Shown: in pieces, positions 15,593-23,945 of the stretch
How positions within the stretch are numbered: position 1 is the first letter of the stretch
How the letters are laid out: the number at the start of each line of letters is the position of its first letter
Assembly (NCBI RefSeq): GCF_003515775.1
Contig: NZ_QWEI01000012.1
Coordinates: 1 to 64,000 of the forward strand
Direction: 5' to 3'
Length of the DNA: 64,000 nucleotides
Origin: Ureibacillus yapensis
GTDB taxonomy: Bacteria; Bacillota; Bacilli; Bacillales_A; Planococcaceae
Made by a program: the position numbers and the translations under genes
The notes under the pieces: model-generated
What the model was told of the DNA's origin: nothing
Seen by the model: the letters and a program-made list of their open reading frames with translations, nothing else
Databases searched by the model: none

Positions 15593-16750
15593 TTAAGCAT
15601 AAAGCTCTTTACGTTCAAGTGCGAGAATCGCCAGCTCCGCAAAGTAATTTGCGGCTACATCCAATGCATCTTCATTCAATTGAAAGGCTGGGTGATGCCA
15701 TGCTTTCGGGCCGTCCACACCCATCCAGACAAAGTAACCCGGAATTTTTGTTTGATAGAATGCAAAGTCTTCACCCGCCGGTATTGGCTTCGCTTCTACC
15801 GATTTATACCCTGCCATTTCGGCCGCTTTTGCTGCTATTTCCGTAAAGCGTTCATCATTATTGACAACCGGCAAACCAGAGAACCATCGAAACTCAGCAC
15901 GCGCCCCATAGCTTTCCGCTATTCCCTCCGCCAGCATGCGCATTCGTTCCGCGATGACTTCTCGTGTTTCATCCTGGAATGTTCTTACCGTTCCTTCCAA
16001 TTCCGCTTTTTCAGGAATCACGTTCCATGTATTCCCTGATTGCAGCTTGGTTACTGAAACCACCGCATTATGGAATGGGCTTAAATTGCGGCTGACAATG
16101 CTCTGAAACGCAGTCACGATTTGGCTTGAAATGACAATCGGGTCAATTGCATCATTCGGAATTCCTGCATGTCCGCCTACCCCGATAATATCCAGTTCGA
16201 AGCGGTCAACGCTGGCCATTAGCGCTCCCGAACGAACGCCAATTGTTCCGACCGGCAAATCCGGTTTATTATGCATGCCGAAAATTGCGGATACTCCTTC
16301 CAGCACCCCTTTTTCGGCTACATAGACCGCTCCCTGCGCAATCTCTTCTGCTGGCTGGAAGATGATACGAACCGTTCCTTTCAGCTCTGAACGACGGGCT
16401 TGCAATAAAATGGCCGCTCCGATTATGGATGAAGTGTGGAAATCATGTCCGCAAGCATGCATGACGCCCTTTATTTTTGATGAAAATTCAACACCAGACT
16501 GCTCTTCTATTGGAAGCGCATCAATATCAGCTCTTAGTGCAATCGTCGGTCCTTCTTGCTCTCCTTTTACTTCTGCCACAAGACCCGTTTCCAAAGGGAA
16601 ATCTAATATAGTGATTCCGGCTTCTTCCAACCAGCGGCGAATACGGTTTGTTGTTTCATATTCCTGAAATCCCAATTCAGGATTTTCATGCAGCTCCCTG
16701 CGATAAGCAATTAGTTTTGTTTGTAAATTTTCGGCTAAGTTCAAGCTCAT
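15593..16750 (-). CDS. M20 family amidohydrolase (N-acyl-amino acid hydrolase type)
   Basis: 385-residue M20D metallopeptidase. Zinc-site motifs are ACGHDFH (about residue 99), the catalytic/ligand pair FQPAEEIAQGA (about 131) and MHNKPDLP, with a final His in WHHPAF. The domain order (catalytic, dimerisation insert about 180-290, catalytic) is complete. The family removes acyl groups from N-acyl amino acids or hippurate; YxeP is a similar B. subtilis protein. It lies 52 bases downstream of the S66 peptidase gene on the same strand, so they may be an operon. An N-acylamino acid racemase-like gene 5 kb away is a possible metabolic partner. Confidence 0.85.
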   Translation of the reverse strand: MSLNLAENLQTKLIAYRRELHENPELGFQEYETTNRIRRWLEEAGITILDFPLETGLVAEVKGEQEGPTIALRADIDALPIEEQSGVEFSSKIKGVMHACGHDFHTSSIIGAAILLQARRSELKGTVRIIFQPAEEIAQGAVYVAEKGVLEGVSAIFGMHNKPDLPVGTIGVRSGALMASVDRFELDIIGVGGHAGIPNDAIDPIVISSQIVTAFQSIVSRNLSPFHNAVVSVTKLQSGNTWNVIPEKAELEGTVRTFQDETREVIAERMRMLAEGIAESYGARAEFRWFSGLPVVNNDERFTEIAAKAAEMAGYKSVEAKPIPAGEDFAFYQTKIPGYFVWMGVDGPKAWHHPAFQLNEDALDVAANYFAELAILALERKELYA

Positions 16751-16802
16751 ATGTCATCTTCCTTCTTTCATTCCTGATAAATTTCACATTCCAGTGGCAA
16801 CC

Positions 16803-17819
16803 TTATTTAAAAATTTGTTTAACCATATTTCCATTATTATTATAAACTCTAACTTCTGCATATGCCCCATTAATGAGTGTAAGCTGCGGCGGCATATGGC
16901 CGCAGTCAAAATCATAGGCAATGGGTATAGTTAATTCCTCTGCAAGCTCCATATAAACATCCAAAATGTGATAGTCATGAACTGATTCCTTTGCGGCGCT
17001 TCTTCCAAATAGAATGCCGCTGCAATGGTCAAACCAGCCGGCCAACTTCATTTGAACGAGTGTTCTTCGCAAATCCGTTACCGTCAGTTGGCAGTTTTCA
17101 AAAAACCAGATAATCGGTTCATTATTTATGTACTGTTGCTGGAAATGCCGCACATCCCCAAAAGGCGTACCGATTAAATGGCGGATGACATCGATGCATC
17201 CTCCCAGCAAACGGCCCTTAATATAAAGAGGCGTGTTTTTAATGGTTTTCCACTTGGTTGGCTCGGATAAATGGTACACCCAATCCGTTACATCATCATG
17301 CTGCCATCTTAACTGATACTTCTCTGACGGATACTGGATGACTTCTTCCCCCTTTTTCATAAAAAGAACCTTTTCCCACTGGGCAGTGGTAGGGTCCGAA
17401 ACTTGTCCGCGCAAATCCACTAAATTGGTCCCATGGGCAGTAGCTATACCGCTTTTTAATGTAATTGCCAACAACAAAGTGCTTATGTCCGAATAGCCCA
17501 GGATCCATTTGGGCGTAATTTTATCAAATTCCATGTATTCCAGGATTTCAATCAATAATTCTCCGCCCCAAGGAGGGAAAATGAACTGGATGGAAGGATC
17601 CTGCAACATCAGATTCAATTCCTCGGCCCTACTCTTTGCATGGGCGGATTTCGATTTAAACTCTGTCCAGCAGGTTTGTCCAACAACCACTCTAAAGCCT
17701 TTCTCTTCCATCCGATAAACCGCTTCTTCCAATAAATGATGGTCTTCTCGATGCAACCCTGAAGAAGGGGCAGTTACACCTATTTTAACCGGTTTATTCA
17801 GTGCTGGATAACGAATCAT
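16803..17819 (-). CDS. LD-carboxypeptidase family protein (S66, MccF-like)
   Basis: 338-residue serine peptidase of family S66. The expected triad is visible as Ser in LGYSDIS (about residue 110), Glu in WFFENCQ (about 238) and His in FDCGHMPPQ (about 307). S66 enzymes cut murein tetrapeptides (LdcA) or amide-inactivate microcin C-type antibiotics (MccF); the sequence around GYSDIS and GHMPPQ looks nearer the MccF/YocD side. The start at 17819 is preferred because GGGGAATAGA precedes it; an ATG 12 bases earlier overlaps that site. Upstream partner of the M20 amidohydrolase. Which substrate applies cannot be said. Confidence 0.82.
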   Translation of the reverse strand: MIRYPALNKPVKIGVTAPSSGLHREDHHLLEEAVYRMEEKGFRVVVGQTCWTEFKSKSAHAKSRAEELNLMLQDPSIQFIFPPWGGELLIEILEYMEFDKITPKWILGYSDISTLLLAITLKSGIATAHGTNLVDLRGQVSDPTTAQWEKVLFMKKGEEVIQYPSEKYQLRWQHDDVTDWVYHLSEPTKWKTIKNTPLYIKGRLLGGCIDVIRHLIGTPFGDVRHFQQQYINNEPIIWFFENCQLTVTDLRRTLVQMKLAGWFDHCSGILFGRSAAKESVHDYHILDVYMELAEELTIPIAYDFDCGHMPPQLTLINGAYAEVRVYNNNGNMVKQIFK

Positions 17820-17883
17820 TCTATTCCCCATTTCATTAATTTAGTGGTATGTTCTACAACTTATTAATGTTCTCCTTTAATTA

Positions 17884-17934
17884 GCAGCAAAATAAAAAAT
17901 AAAACCGACTTCATTAATGAAATCGGTTTTAACG
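17884..17934 (-). terminator. Intrinsic terminator of the Asn-rich lipoprotein gene
   Basis: AAAACCGA..TTCATTAATGAA..TCGGTTTT stem (17901-17930) with a T-rich minus-strand tail. Confidence 0.8.
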
Positions 17935-17939
17935 TTTAA

Positions 17940-18344
17940 TTATCGTACAATATGCTCTCTGTCCACAACACCATTGTTGTTGTCATTGTTATTGTTATCA
18001 ATAATACCGTCATTATCGTTATCAACATTACCGTCTGTTGTACCGTCAATTCGATGATCCGGTCCAACCATTGTGCCATTTGTACCCGGAACTCCAGTTG
18101 CATTTCCATCTGTGCCATTTATGCCTGTTCCGTTGTTGTAATTTGTTCCCGCACCATTATTGTAATCCAAATTGTCATCGTTAACAGTATTATCGTTGTT
18201 TCGTGTACCGTTATTATTCATTCCATTGTTATCATTTACATCATTATTATCATATGCATTATCATCCGCAGCATTATTCACGCCGCACCCAACCAATGCA
18301 ACCGATAATAGTAAAGCAAAAGGAATTGCCAATAATTTTTTCAA
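17940..18344 (-). CDS. Asn/Asp-rich lipoprotein
   Basis: 134 residues. The signal peptide MKKLLAIPFALLLSVALVGC ends in a lipobox (LVGC), so the protein is lipid-anchored outside the membrane. The mature part is extreme low complexity: runs of Asn, Asp, Gly and Thr (DNNDVNDNNGMNNNG, NNNNDNNNG), no cysteine. The TTG start at 18344 is supported by GGAGG eight bases upstream. The repeat-like DNA (AAT/GAT/AAC triplets) is prone to slippage, so length may vary between strains. Spore-forming Bacilli carry several such Asn-rich YhcN/YlaJ-like small lipoproteins, but no YhcN domain is visible here. Function unknown. Confidence 0.75.
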   Translation of the reverse strand: MKKLLAIPFALLLSVALVGCGVNNAADDNAYDNNDVNDNNGMNNNGTRNNDNTVNDDNLDYNNGAGTNYNNGTGINGTDGNATGVPGTNGTMVGPDHRIDGTTDGNVDNDNDGIIDNNNNDNNNGVVDREHIVR

Positions 18345-18418
18345 AAGTAAACCCTCCTTCAAGTTGATGAGATTAGAATGTGTCGTTTCAGGAAGGTTAT
18401 ACATTAAACTTTTGGATT

Positions 18419-19162
18419 TTATTTTAATTCTTCTCCGTAAATTGCAACCATTTGGCGCACAATAGAAAATTGAAGACCATCAAAGGCCAAAAGATTTTCA
18501 ACAATACCCAGGCTATCTGCATGATATCTTCCGGCAATTTGCTGCATGGCTAGTAAATCATATTGGCCGTTTCGCGCAAAAGGAATCGGGTAAAGAGCGC
18601 TGATTGGATCCACCCATCCCTCGATTGGCTGTTTGAGTGTTCCATCCGGGTTGTAGATTTCATTTAAATAATCCTTGCCTTTATCTTGAATATCGAGTAT
18701 ATATTTTTTTGCGGGATTACGGCTTAAAATAGTTACTTTATATTGATTTGCATAGTGTACCTCAAAAGGATGCTGTTCATTAAACTGGATGGAGTCGAAA
18801 ATTTTCATCAATCTGTTGCTGATATACGAATAAACATATGCAAATAAAATGGCTCCGCTCCCACCCGAATCAATGGTGATTAAAATATCTTTTATTCCAT
18901 TTCCCGTTAAATCCCCTAACCAGATTTTCGGATCATATCCTGCGTTTTCCGAAAGCGGGAAAGGTTGAAATTGAAGTGTTCGGCCATTTTTTACAACAAG
19001 TTGAATATTGGTGATATAAGGACTGTCGGGTTGTTTTGTTCCCGTTAAGAAAATCCAATCCGGAAAGCCATCCCCGGTAACATCCCCGATTTTACTGGCA
19101 ACAATAGATTGACCGGAAACATTAGGTGCGACCGATACCCTGTTCCAGTAAAAATGATTCAT
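18419..19162 (-). CDS. FG-GAP/VCBS-like repeat protein
   Basis: 247 residues, no signal peptide. Two calcium-binding-like loops of the FG-GAP/integrin type are visible, GDVTGDGFPDWIF (about residue 26) and GDLTGNGIKDILI (about 86), each starting a beta-propeller-like blade. The rest is beta-rich with no further recognised motif. Proteins like this are scattered in Bacillales and annotated only as VCBS repeat-containing; some occur with spore-coat genes. The next gene downstream (Asn-rich lipoprotein) has its own ribosome binding site 75 bases away. Function unknown. Confidence 0.65.
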   Translation of the reverse strand: MNHFYWNRVSVAPNVSGQSIVASKIGDVTGDGFPDWIFLTGTKQPDSPYITNIQLVVKNGRTLQFQPFPLSENAGYDPKIWLGDLTGNGIKDILITIDSGGSGAILFAYVYSYISNRLMKIFDSIQFNEQHPFEVHYANQYKVTILSRNPAKKYILDIQDKGKDYLNEIYNPDGTLKQPIEGWVDPISALYPIPFARNGQYDLLAMQQIAGRYHADSLGIVENLLAFDGLQFSIVRQMVAIYGEELK

Positions 19163-19223
19163 GATTATTCTCCTCAGCCTATTTTTTCTTATTAAATGTC
19201 AGGCTACAAGGAAAAGTACCAAC

Positions 19224-19250
19224 TAAAAAAACCCCCGTATTGGGAGTTTA
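19224..19250 (-). terminator. Intrinsic terminator of the ykvI-like gene
   Basis: Minus-strand AACTCCC/GGGGGTT stem followed by TTTTTAGTT, overlapping the stop codon of the gene. Confidence 0.7.
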
Positions 19251-20288
19251 ACGTTTCTTTAGCCAAGACCAAACAATAGCGATGATAATGAAAAATCCCA
19301 AATAGCCCATTAGCGCGTATACTTTCCCCACCAACGTGGTGAACCCTACAAAACTGCACATAAACGCTAATGCACCAAACATGATTACCAAGGGTCTATA
19401 AAATGGCCCTTTGGGGGATACAAAACGGGCAACAAAAGAAAAAAGCAACCCTACTGCCGTACTGTAGATCATTCCCAATAACGCTATCGCCATAACGATC
19501 CCGATAATGGGATGCATATTTTTGGCAATTTCCAGTATAGGCATGTCCATGCCCATAACAATATCCATTTTGGCGAACATGGCGACATTAATCAATAGAA
19601 TTAAAATCCCCAACAATACGCCACCGATTACTCCGCCAAATCCGGCTACTTTTCGGCTTGTGGCGCTGCTTCCAATAACCGTCAACATTCCTACGCATGT
19701 AGCGATGTTATAAGAAACATAAAGTGATGCACCAAGCAGCCAATTCGGCGCCGCTACCCGCTGATGCTGCGATAAGTAATTTTGCTCTGAAATGGTGTGA
19801 TCCATCGTGAATATCGAATAAAGGGCGATTGCAACCATGATGGCCAATAAAAATGGAGTAGCTACCCCAATGAGTTGAATGATGCTATTTACATTCAACA
19901 TCAGTGTTAATACTGTAAGTACAGCCATTACCAAGCTGCCGACAACCGGATCAATGTTAAACAACTGATGAAATGCTGCTGCCGCCCCAGCAAACATGGC
20001 CACTGTCACTGCAAACAAGAAAAAAGTAATCAGGACATCCAGGATTGCACCAAAAGGACGTCCAGCTATATGGTAAACCACTTCTTTGTGAGAAGCGGTT
20101 TGCAGTTCATATCCCAGCTGTGCAATATTCATCCCCAAAAAGGAAAACCCGATCAGGGCAACCATTGCCCCCAACACCCCATAAATGCCGAAACCCGTGA
20201 AAAACTGCATAATTTCCTGGCCGGATGCAAAGCCTCCCCCCACAACCAATCCAACAAACGCGCCACCAATTTGAAAACTTTTTTTCAC
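19248..20288 (-). CDS. ykvI: YkvI-like membrane transporter
   Basis: 346-residue membrane protein with about 10 helices, of the YkvI/LeuT-fold-like group (APC superfamily). The first helix FQIGGAFVGLVVGGGFASGQEIMQFF matches the family's unwound, glycine-rich substrate segment. The frame is open upstream to 20435, but the GTG at 20288 has GAGGG five bases before it and gives the family's usual start (MKKSFQI); an ATG at 20300 is the alternative. Substrate unknown. Upstream lies a 52-bp tandem repeat array in a gene-free region. Confidence 0.75.
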   Translation of the reverse strand: MKKSFQIGGAFVGLVVGGGFASGQEIMQFFTGFGIYGVLGAMVALIGFSFLGMNIAQLGYELQTASHKEVVYHIAGRPFGAILDVLITFFLFAVTVAMFAGAAAAFHQLFNIDPVVGSLVMAVLTVLTLMLNVNSIIQLIGVATPFLLAIMVAIALYSIFTMDHTISEQNYLSQHQRVAAPNWLLGASLYVSYNIATCVGMLTVIGSSATSRKVAGFGGVIGGVLLGILILLINVAMFAKMDIVMGMDMPILEIAKNMHPIIGIVMAIALLGMIYSTAVGLLFSFVARFVSPKGPFYRPLVIMFGALAFMCSFVGFTTLVGKVYALMGYLGFFIIIAIVWSWLKKR

Positions 20289-20401
20289 CCATTCCCTCAT
20301 TTCCAACTGGCAATTATCATTTCTATCTATTTGGACATACCTTTTATATACATACGCGTGTTGGTGGGGGAAAATGTTAGTTAATTTGGGGATGGAGGTT
20401 G

Positions 20402-20587
20402 TTGTAATTGAGTGGTTTTCTTCGACGAGCTGCAAACACTTCTTTACACTATCTCTAATTGAGCGTTTTCCCTTGATTCAGCTTCTAACACTTCTTTACA
20501 CCATCTTTAATCGGACGTTTTCCCTCAAATTAGCTTTAAACACTTCTTTAGACGAATCTCTAATCGAGTACTTTCCCTTAAGCTAGC
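20402..20587. repeat. 52-bp tandem repeat, three copies plus a partial
   Basis: Copies at 20431-20482, 20483-20534 and 20535-20587, with a degenerate partial copy at 20402-20430. Shared core: AACACTTCTTTA, then TCTAATxGAG, then TTTTCCCT, ending in AGC. Divergence between copies is about 20-25 percent. No conserved reading frame across copies. It occupies most of the gap between the divergent ykvI-like and NERD genes. Confidence 0.8.
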
Positions 20588-20775
20588 TGTAATCTTAGCT
20601 TTAGAATCCATCTTCCCCGCGCTGCCTTTAAACTTAGCATCAACCCTCTATTGGTTGTCTTAAAAAAGCAAGTTTTTTATAAGAGTAACCGAAAATTAAT
20701 TTTTAAGAGAATGAGTTAATTTTTCCCACTAATTTTATTACAATGAATTTACCGATACATGAAAGGATGAAGCGA

Positions 20776-21678
20776 ATGATATATAAGAAGAGAGTTGAGC
20801 CCTATCAATTGGTTCTCTTAAAGACTCTCCATCGACGGATGATTTTGTCCAAAACTGACCAAAAGTTGTATGATAATTTAAAAAAGGGGTATGAAGGAGA
20901 GCTTCGTTTTGATGAGTTTACCGAAAATCTCAAGCTAGATTGCCTCATACTAAATGATTTACTACTTAAAGTGAATAACCAAACATTCCAGATTGATTCT
21001 TTGATTATCATGAATCATGTCATTCATATATATGAAATCAAAAATTACGCCGGCAACTATTACTATGAAAACAATCGTTTGTTTCAAAAAGATGGGACGG
21101 AAATTTCGAATCCATTTATTCAATTGGAGCGGACACAATCCCTGCTTCGGCAATTTTTGCTGCATCTTAAAGTTTCTATACCTGTACATGCTTCAATAGT
21201 TTTTATTAATCCTGACTTTATTTTGTATCAAGCTCCTTTAGATAAACCTTTTATCTTTCAACCTCAACTCAATCAATTACGAATTCAACTTAATTCGACC
21301 CACCAGAATCTTACACAACAGTATAAAAGCTTAGCTGAAAAATTAATAAATTTCCACATAAAGGAAAACCCTTATCAACAAATCCCTCAGTATGACTACA
21401 TACAATTGCGCAAGGGAATTCCTTGTGCTGCCTGTTATTCGTTTTCAACTATCATTAAAGGATATAAATGCATTTGCAAGGAATATAGGTACGCTGAGCA
21501 AGTCGAACTGGCAATCGAAAGAAATGCAAAAGAATTTCAATTTTTATTTCCAAAAGAGCCGCTAACAACTAAAAAAATGGTTGATTGGTGTCAGATAGGA
21601 AGTAAATTTACGGTTCGGCGTGTACTGCAAAACAGTTTTACTAAGCTTGGCAAAAAGCGATGGGTACACTATATATAA
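20776..21678 (+). CDS. NERD-domain protein
   Basis: 300 residues. The N-terminal half holds a nuclease-related domain: GYEGELRFDEF (about residue 38), QIDSLIIMN (about 73) and IYEIKNYAGNYYY (about 85), i.e. the E, D and E-x-K residues of the restriction-endonuclease-like fold. The C-terminal part has a Cys cluster (CAACYSF, then CICKE) suggesting a small metal-binding element, then a basic helical end. The start at 20776 is preferred (AAAGGA eight bases upstream) over an ATG 33 bases earlier without such a site. NERD proteins may process DNA; cellular role unknown. It lies alone, after a tandem repeat region. Confidence 0.82.
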   Translation: MIYKKRVEPYQLVLLKTLHRRMILSKTDQKLYDNLKKGYEGELRFDEFTENLKLDCLILNDLLLKVNNQTFQIDSLIIMNHVIHIYEIKNYAGNYYYENNRLFQKDGTEISNPFIQLERTQSLLRQFLLHLKVSIPVHASIVFINPDFILYQAPLDKPFIFQPQLNQLRIQLNSTHQNLTQQYKSLAEKLINFHIKENPYQQIPQYDYIQLRKGIPCAACYSFSTIIKGYKCICKEYRYAEQVELAIERNAKEFQFLFPKEPLTTKKMVDWCQIGSKFTVRRVLQNSFTKLGKKRWVHYI

Positions 21679-21732
21679 ACTCCTAATAAAAATCCCGAAA
21701 GCAAACACAAAGATTCACTCCCGGGATCCCAA

Positions 21733-22839
21733 TCAACGATAGACCTTGCTTTCGACCGTATATTTTTTAATGGCTTCCAAATTCGGTTGATAACCGATTC
21801 CAACTTCCTTCGGTACCTTAATATATCCATCTTCCACCACCACTTCAGGCTCGATGATATCTTGTTCCCAATAATGGCTGGATCCTGCCGTATCACCGGG
21901 CATGACAAAATTGGATAGCGATGTGAGTGCTATATTATGCGCTCGGCCGATGCCTGCTTCAAGCATGCCGCCGCACCAAACCGGAATGCCTTTTTCCGCG
22001 CAATAATCATGGATCTTGACTGCTTCCGAAATACCTCCCACACGTCCAATTTTGATGTTGATCACACCGCAGCTTCCCAGCTCGATGGCTTTTTTTGCAT
22101 CTTCCAATGAACAAATGCTTTCATCCAAACAAATGGGTGTTTTCAGCTGTTTCTGGAGAGTGGCATGATCAATCAAATCATCATAGGCCAATGGTTGTTC
22201 AATCATCATTAAATTAAATTCATCCAGCTGTTGAAGAAGGGCCACATCTTCCAAAGTATAAGCCGAATTGGCATCGGCCATCATGGGCACTTCCGGAAAG
22301 TGCTCTCTCAAAGTACGCAATACATTAAAGTCCCAGCCTGGCTTTATTTTTAGTTTAATGCGTTTATAGCCGTCTTTAATGGCCTGATTGACTACTTCGA
22401 TTTGTTTTTCCATTGTTTTTTGGATTCCGATACTGATTCCAACTTCGATTTTGTCCTTTTTGCCGCCTAGCGCCTCGGCTAATGATTGGTTTGTCTGTTG
22501 GGCGTAAATATCCCAAAGGGCCCCTTCAATTGCGGATTTCGCCATATAATTTTTTCGGATTCCTTTAAACAGTTCCCCCAGTTCGTCTGGATGCTGAAGT
22601 TCTTTGTTGATCACCAACGGAATTAAAAAGTCCTCCAGCATATGCCAGGTTGTTTTCATCGTTTCTTCCGTATACCAAGGCGCCTCAAAGGCAACCGATT
22701 CCCCCCAGCCTACTGTGCCTTGCTCATCCTTTGCTTCCAATAATAGAAACTCTTTATTGTCAATTGTTCCAAAGCTAGTAGAGAATGGATTTTTTAATCG
22801 CATTTTCAAATGATGGATGGTCACTTCCTTGATTTTCAT
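21733..22839 (-). CDS. menC: o-Succinylbenzoate synthase / N-acylamino acid racemase
   Basis: 368-residue enolase-superfamily enzyme of the MenC/NSAR group. The active site is complete: KxK in KLKIK (about residue 164), metal ligands Asp in ADANSAY (about 190), Glu in IEQPLAY (about 215) and Asp in CLDESI (about 240), and the general-base Lys in [10 protein letters not shown] (about 264). Bacillus-type members make o-succinylbenzoate for menaquinone and often also racemise N-acylamino acids. No other men gene is nearby, while an M20 deacylase is 5 kb away, so racemase activity is a fair possibility. Has its own leader; stands alone. Confidence 0.82.
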   Translation of the reverse strand: MKIKEVTIHHLKMRLKNPFSTSFGTIDNKEFLLLEAKDEQGTVGWGESVAFEAPWYTEETMKTTWHMLEDFLIPLVINKELQHPDELGELFKGIRKNYMAKSAIEGALWDIYAQQTNQSLAEALGGKKDKIEVGISIGIQKTMEKQIEVVNQAIKDGYKRIKLKIKPGWDFNVLRTLREHFPEVPMMADANSAYTLEDVALLQQLDEFNLMMIEQPLAYDDLIDHATLQKQLKTPICLDESICSLEDAKKAIELGSCGVINIKIGRVGGISEAVKIHDYCAEKGIPVWCGGMLEAGIGRAHNIALTSLSNFVMPGDTAGSSHYWEQDIIEPEVVVEDGYIKVPKEVGIGYQPNLEAIKKYTVESKVYR

Positions 22840-22942
22840 CTGACATCCTCTTTTCTAAATAGTATATCTATTATAGTAACATTTCGATCAATAAAAATAA
22901 TCCCACTCCTAAAACAGGAATGGGATTGATCAAGTTCTTTCA

Positions 22943-23725
22943 TTAATATTTATAAGATTGCCCGCCATCAATAGGTACAACGGCTGCGTTTATGAAATCG
23001 GCTTGGTAGGAAAGCAAGAATGCCACCAAGTAGCCGACTTCTTCCGGTTTACCAAAACGTTTCATAGGGTTTGGCTCAACAAAGGCCTTTCCTACTTCTT
23101 CCCAGTTTACCGGATCCATTTGTTTTAATGAACCTTCTACCATTGGCGTCATGATCGCACCTGGTGCAATGGCTTTAATCGAAATCCCGAATTGGCCATA
23201 CTCGATTGCCGAGTTGCGAGTTAAACCGACAACACCATGTTTACTCGCCGCATAGCCCGATTGATTTCCTACTCCTCGGATACCACCCACGGAAGCTGTG
23301 TTGACAATTGAACCCGAGCCTTGTTCTTTCATGACCTTCAACACATATTTCATCCCATAGAATACACCTTTTAAATTGACGCTTAGTACTTTATCGAATT
23401 CATCGCTTCCAAAGTCTTCGGTTAAATTTTGTTTGCCTTCGATACCCGCATTGTTGAAGAAACCATCGATTTTCCCAAACGTTTCCACCGTCTTGTTCAC
23501 ATAATTTTGAACTGCATTCTCGTCTGCCACGTTTGCTGTAATTAGAAGCGTTTCCGCATTGGGGGCTACTTCCAGGATTTTAGATTTTGTGTCTTCCAAT
23601 CCTGTTTCATTTAAATCGACTAATGTTATTCGAGCCCCTTCTTTTGCGATTTGCAGAGCCGCTGCTTGTCCCAAACCTGACCCTGCTCCTGTAATAATGA
23701 CAACTTTATCTTCAAAACGATTCAT
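22943..23725 (-). CDS. SDR family oxidoreductase
   Basis: 260-residue classical SDR with TGAGSGLG (about residue 12), NNAG (about 92), catalytic Ser in NTASVGG and YAASK (about 160), and a C-terminal AAVVPIDGGQSYKY. It is a distant paralogue of the SDR at 7870. The ATG at 23725 follows AAGGAGAG by 8 bases or so. Substrate unknown; it sits alone between menC-like and the MFS gene. Confidence 0.88.
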   Translation of the reverse strand: MNRFEDKVVIITGAGSGLGQAAALQIAKEGARITLVDLNETGLEDTKSKILEVAPNAETLLITANVADENAVQNYVNKTVETFGKIDGFFNNAGIEGKQNLTEDFGSDEFDKVLSVNLKGVFYGMKYVLKVMKEQGSGSIVNTASVGGIRGVGNQSGYAASKHGVVGLTRNSAIEYGQFGISIKAIAPGAIMTPMVEGSLKQMDPVNWEEVGKAFVEPNPMKRFGKPEEVGYLVAFLLSYQADFINAAVVPIDGGQSYKY

Positions 23726-23945
23726 TTCATTATCTCTCCTTACTATTTTTTATGCTTTATGTTGAAATTTGCTGCTAATTCAACTTCCATCCTAAAATAT
23801 TCCCGTTTGTATCAATAATTACACCCAGCTATATATCTATAAAAACCTTTCATCTTACGCTGCTTTCCTTCCAAAATCTAACATGATACAATTAGATTAA
23901 AATTTTTTGAATCTTGGCTCAATTGACTTTTAAGGGGATGGGATC

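Noticed and set aside
15483-15596. Small 37-codon plus-strand frame (ending HGYVICF)
   Set aside because: No ribosome binding site, AT-rich AAT run at its start, and it overlaps the end of the M20 gene; not enough to call a gene.
20402-20587. CRISPR array
   Set aside because: Copies are adjacent without spacers of constant length, and diverge by 20 percent or more; no cas gene is near.
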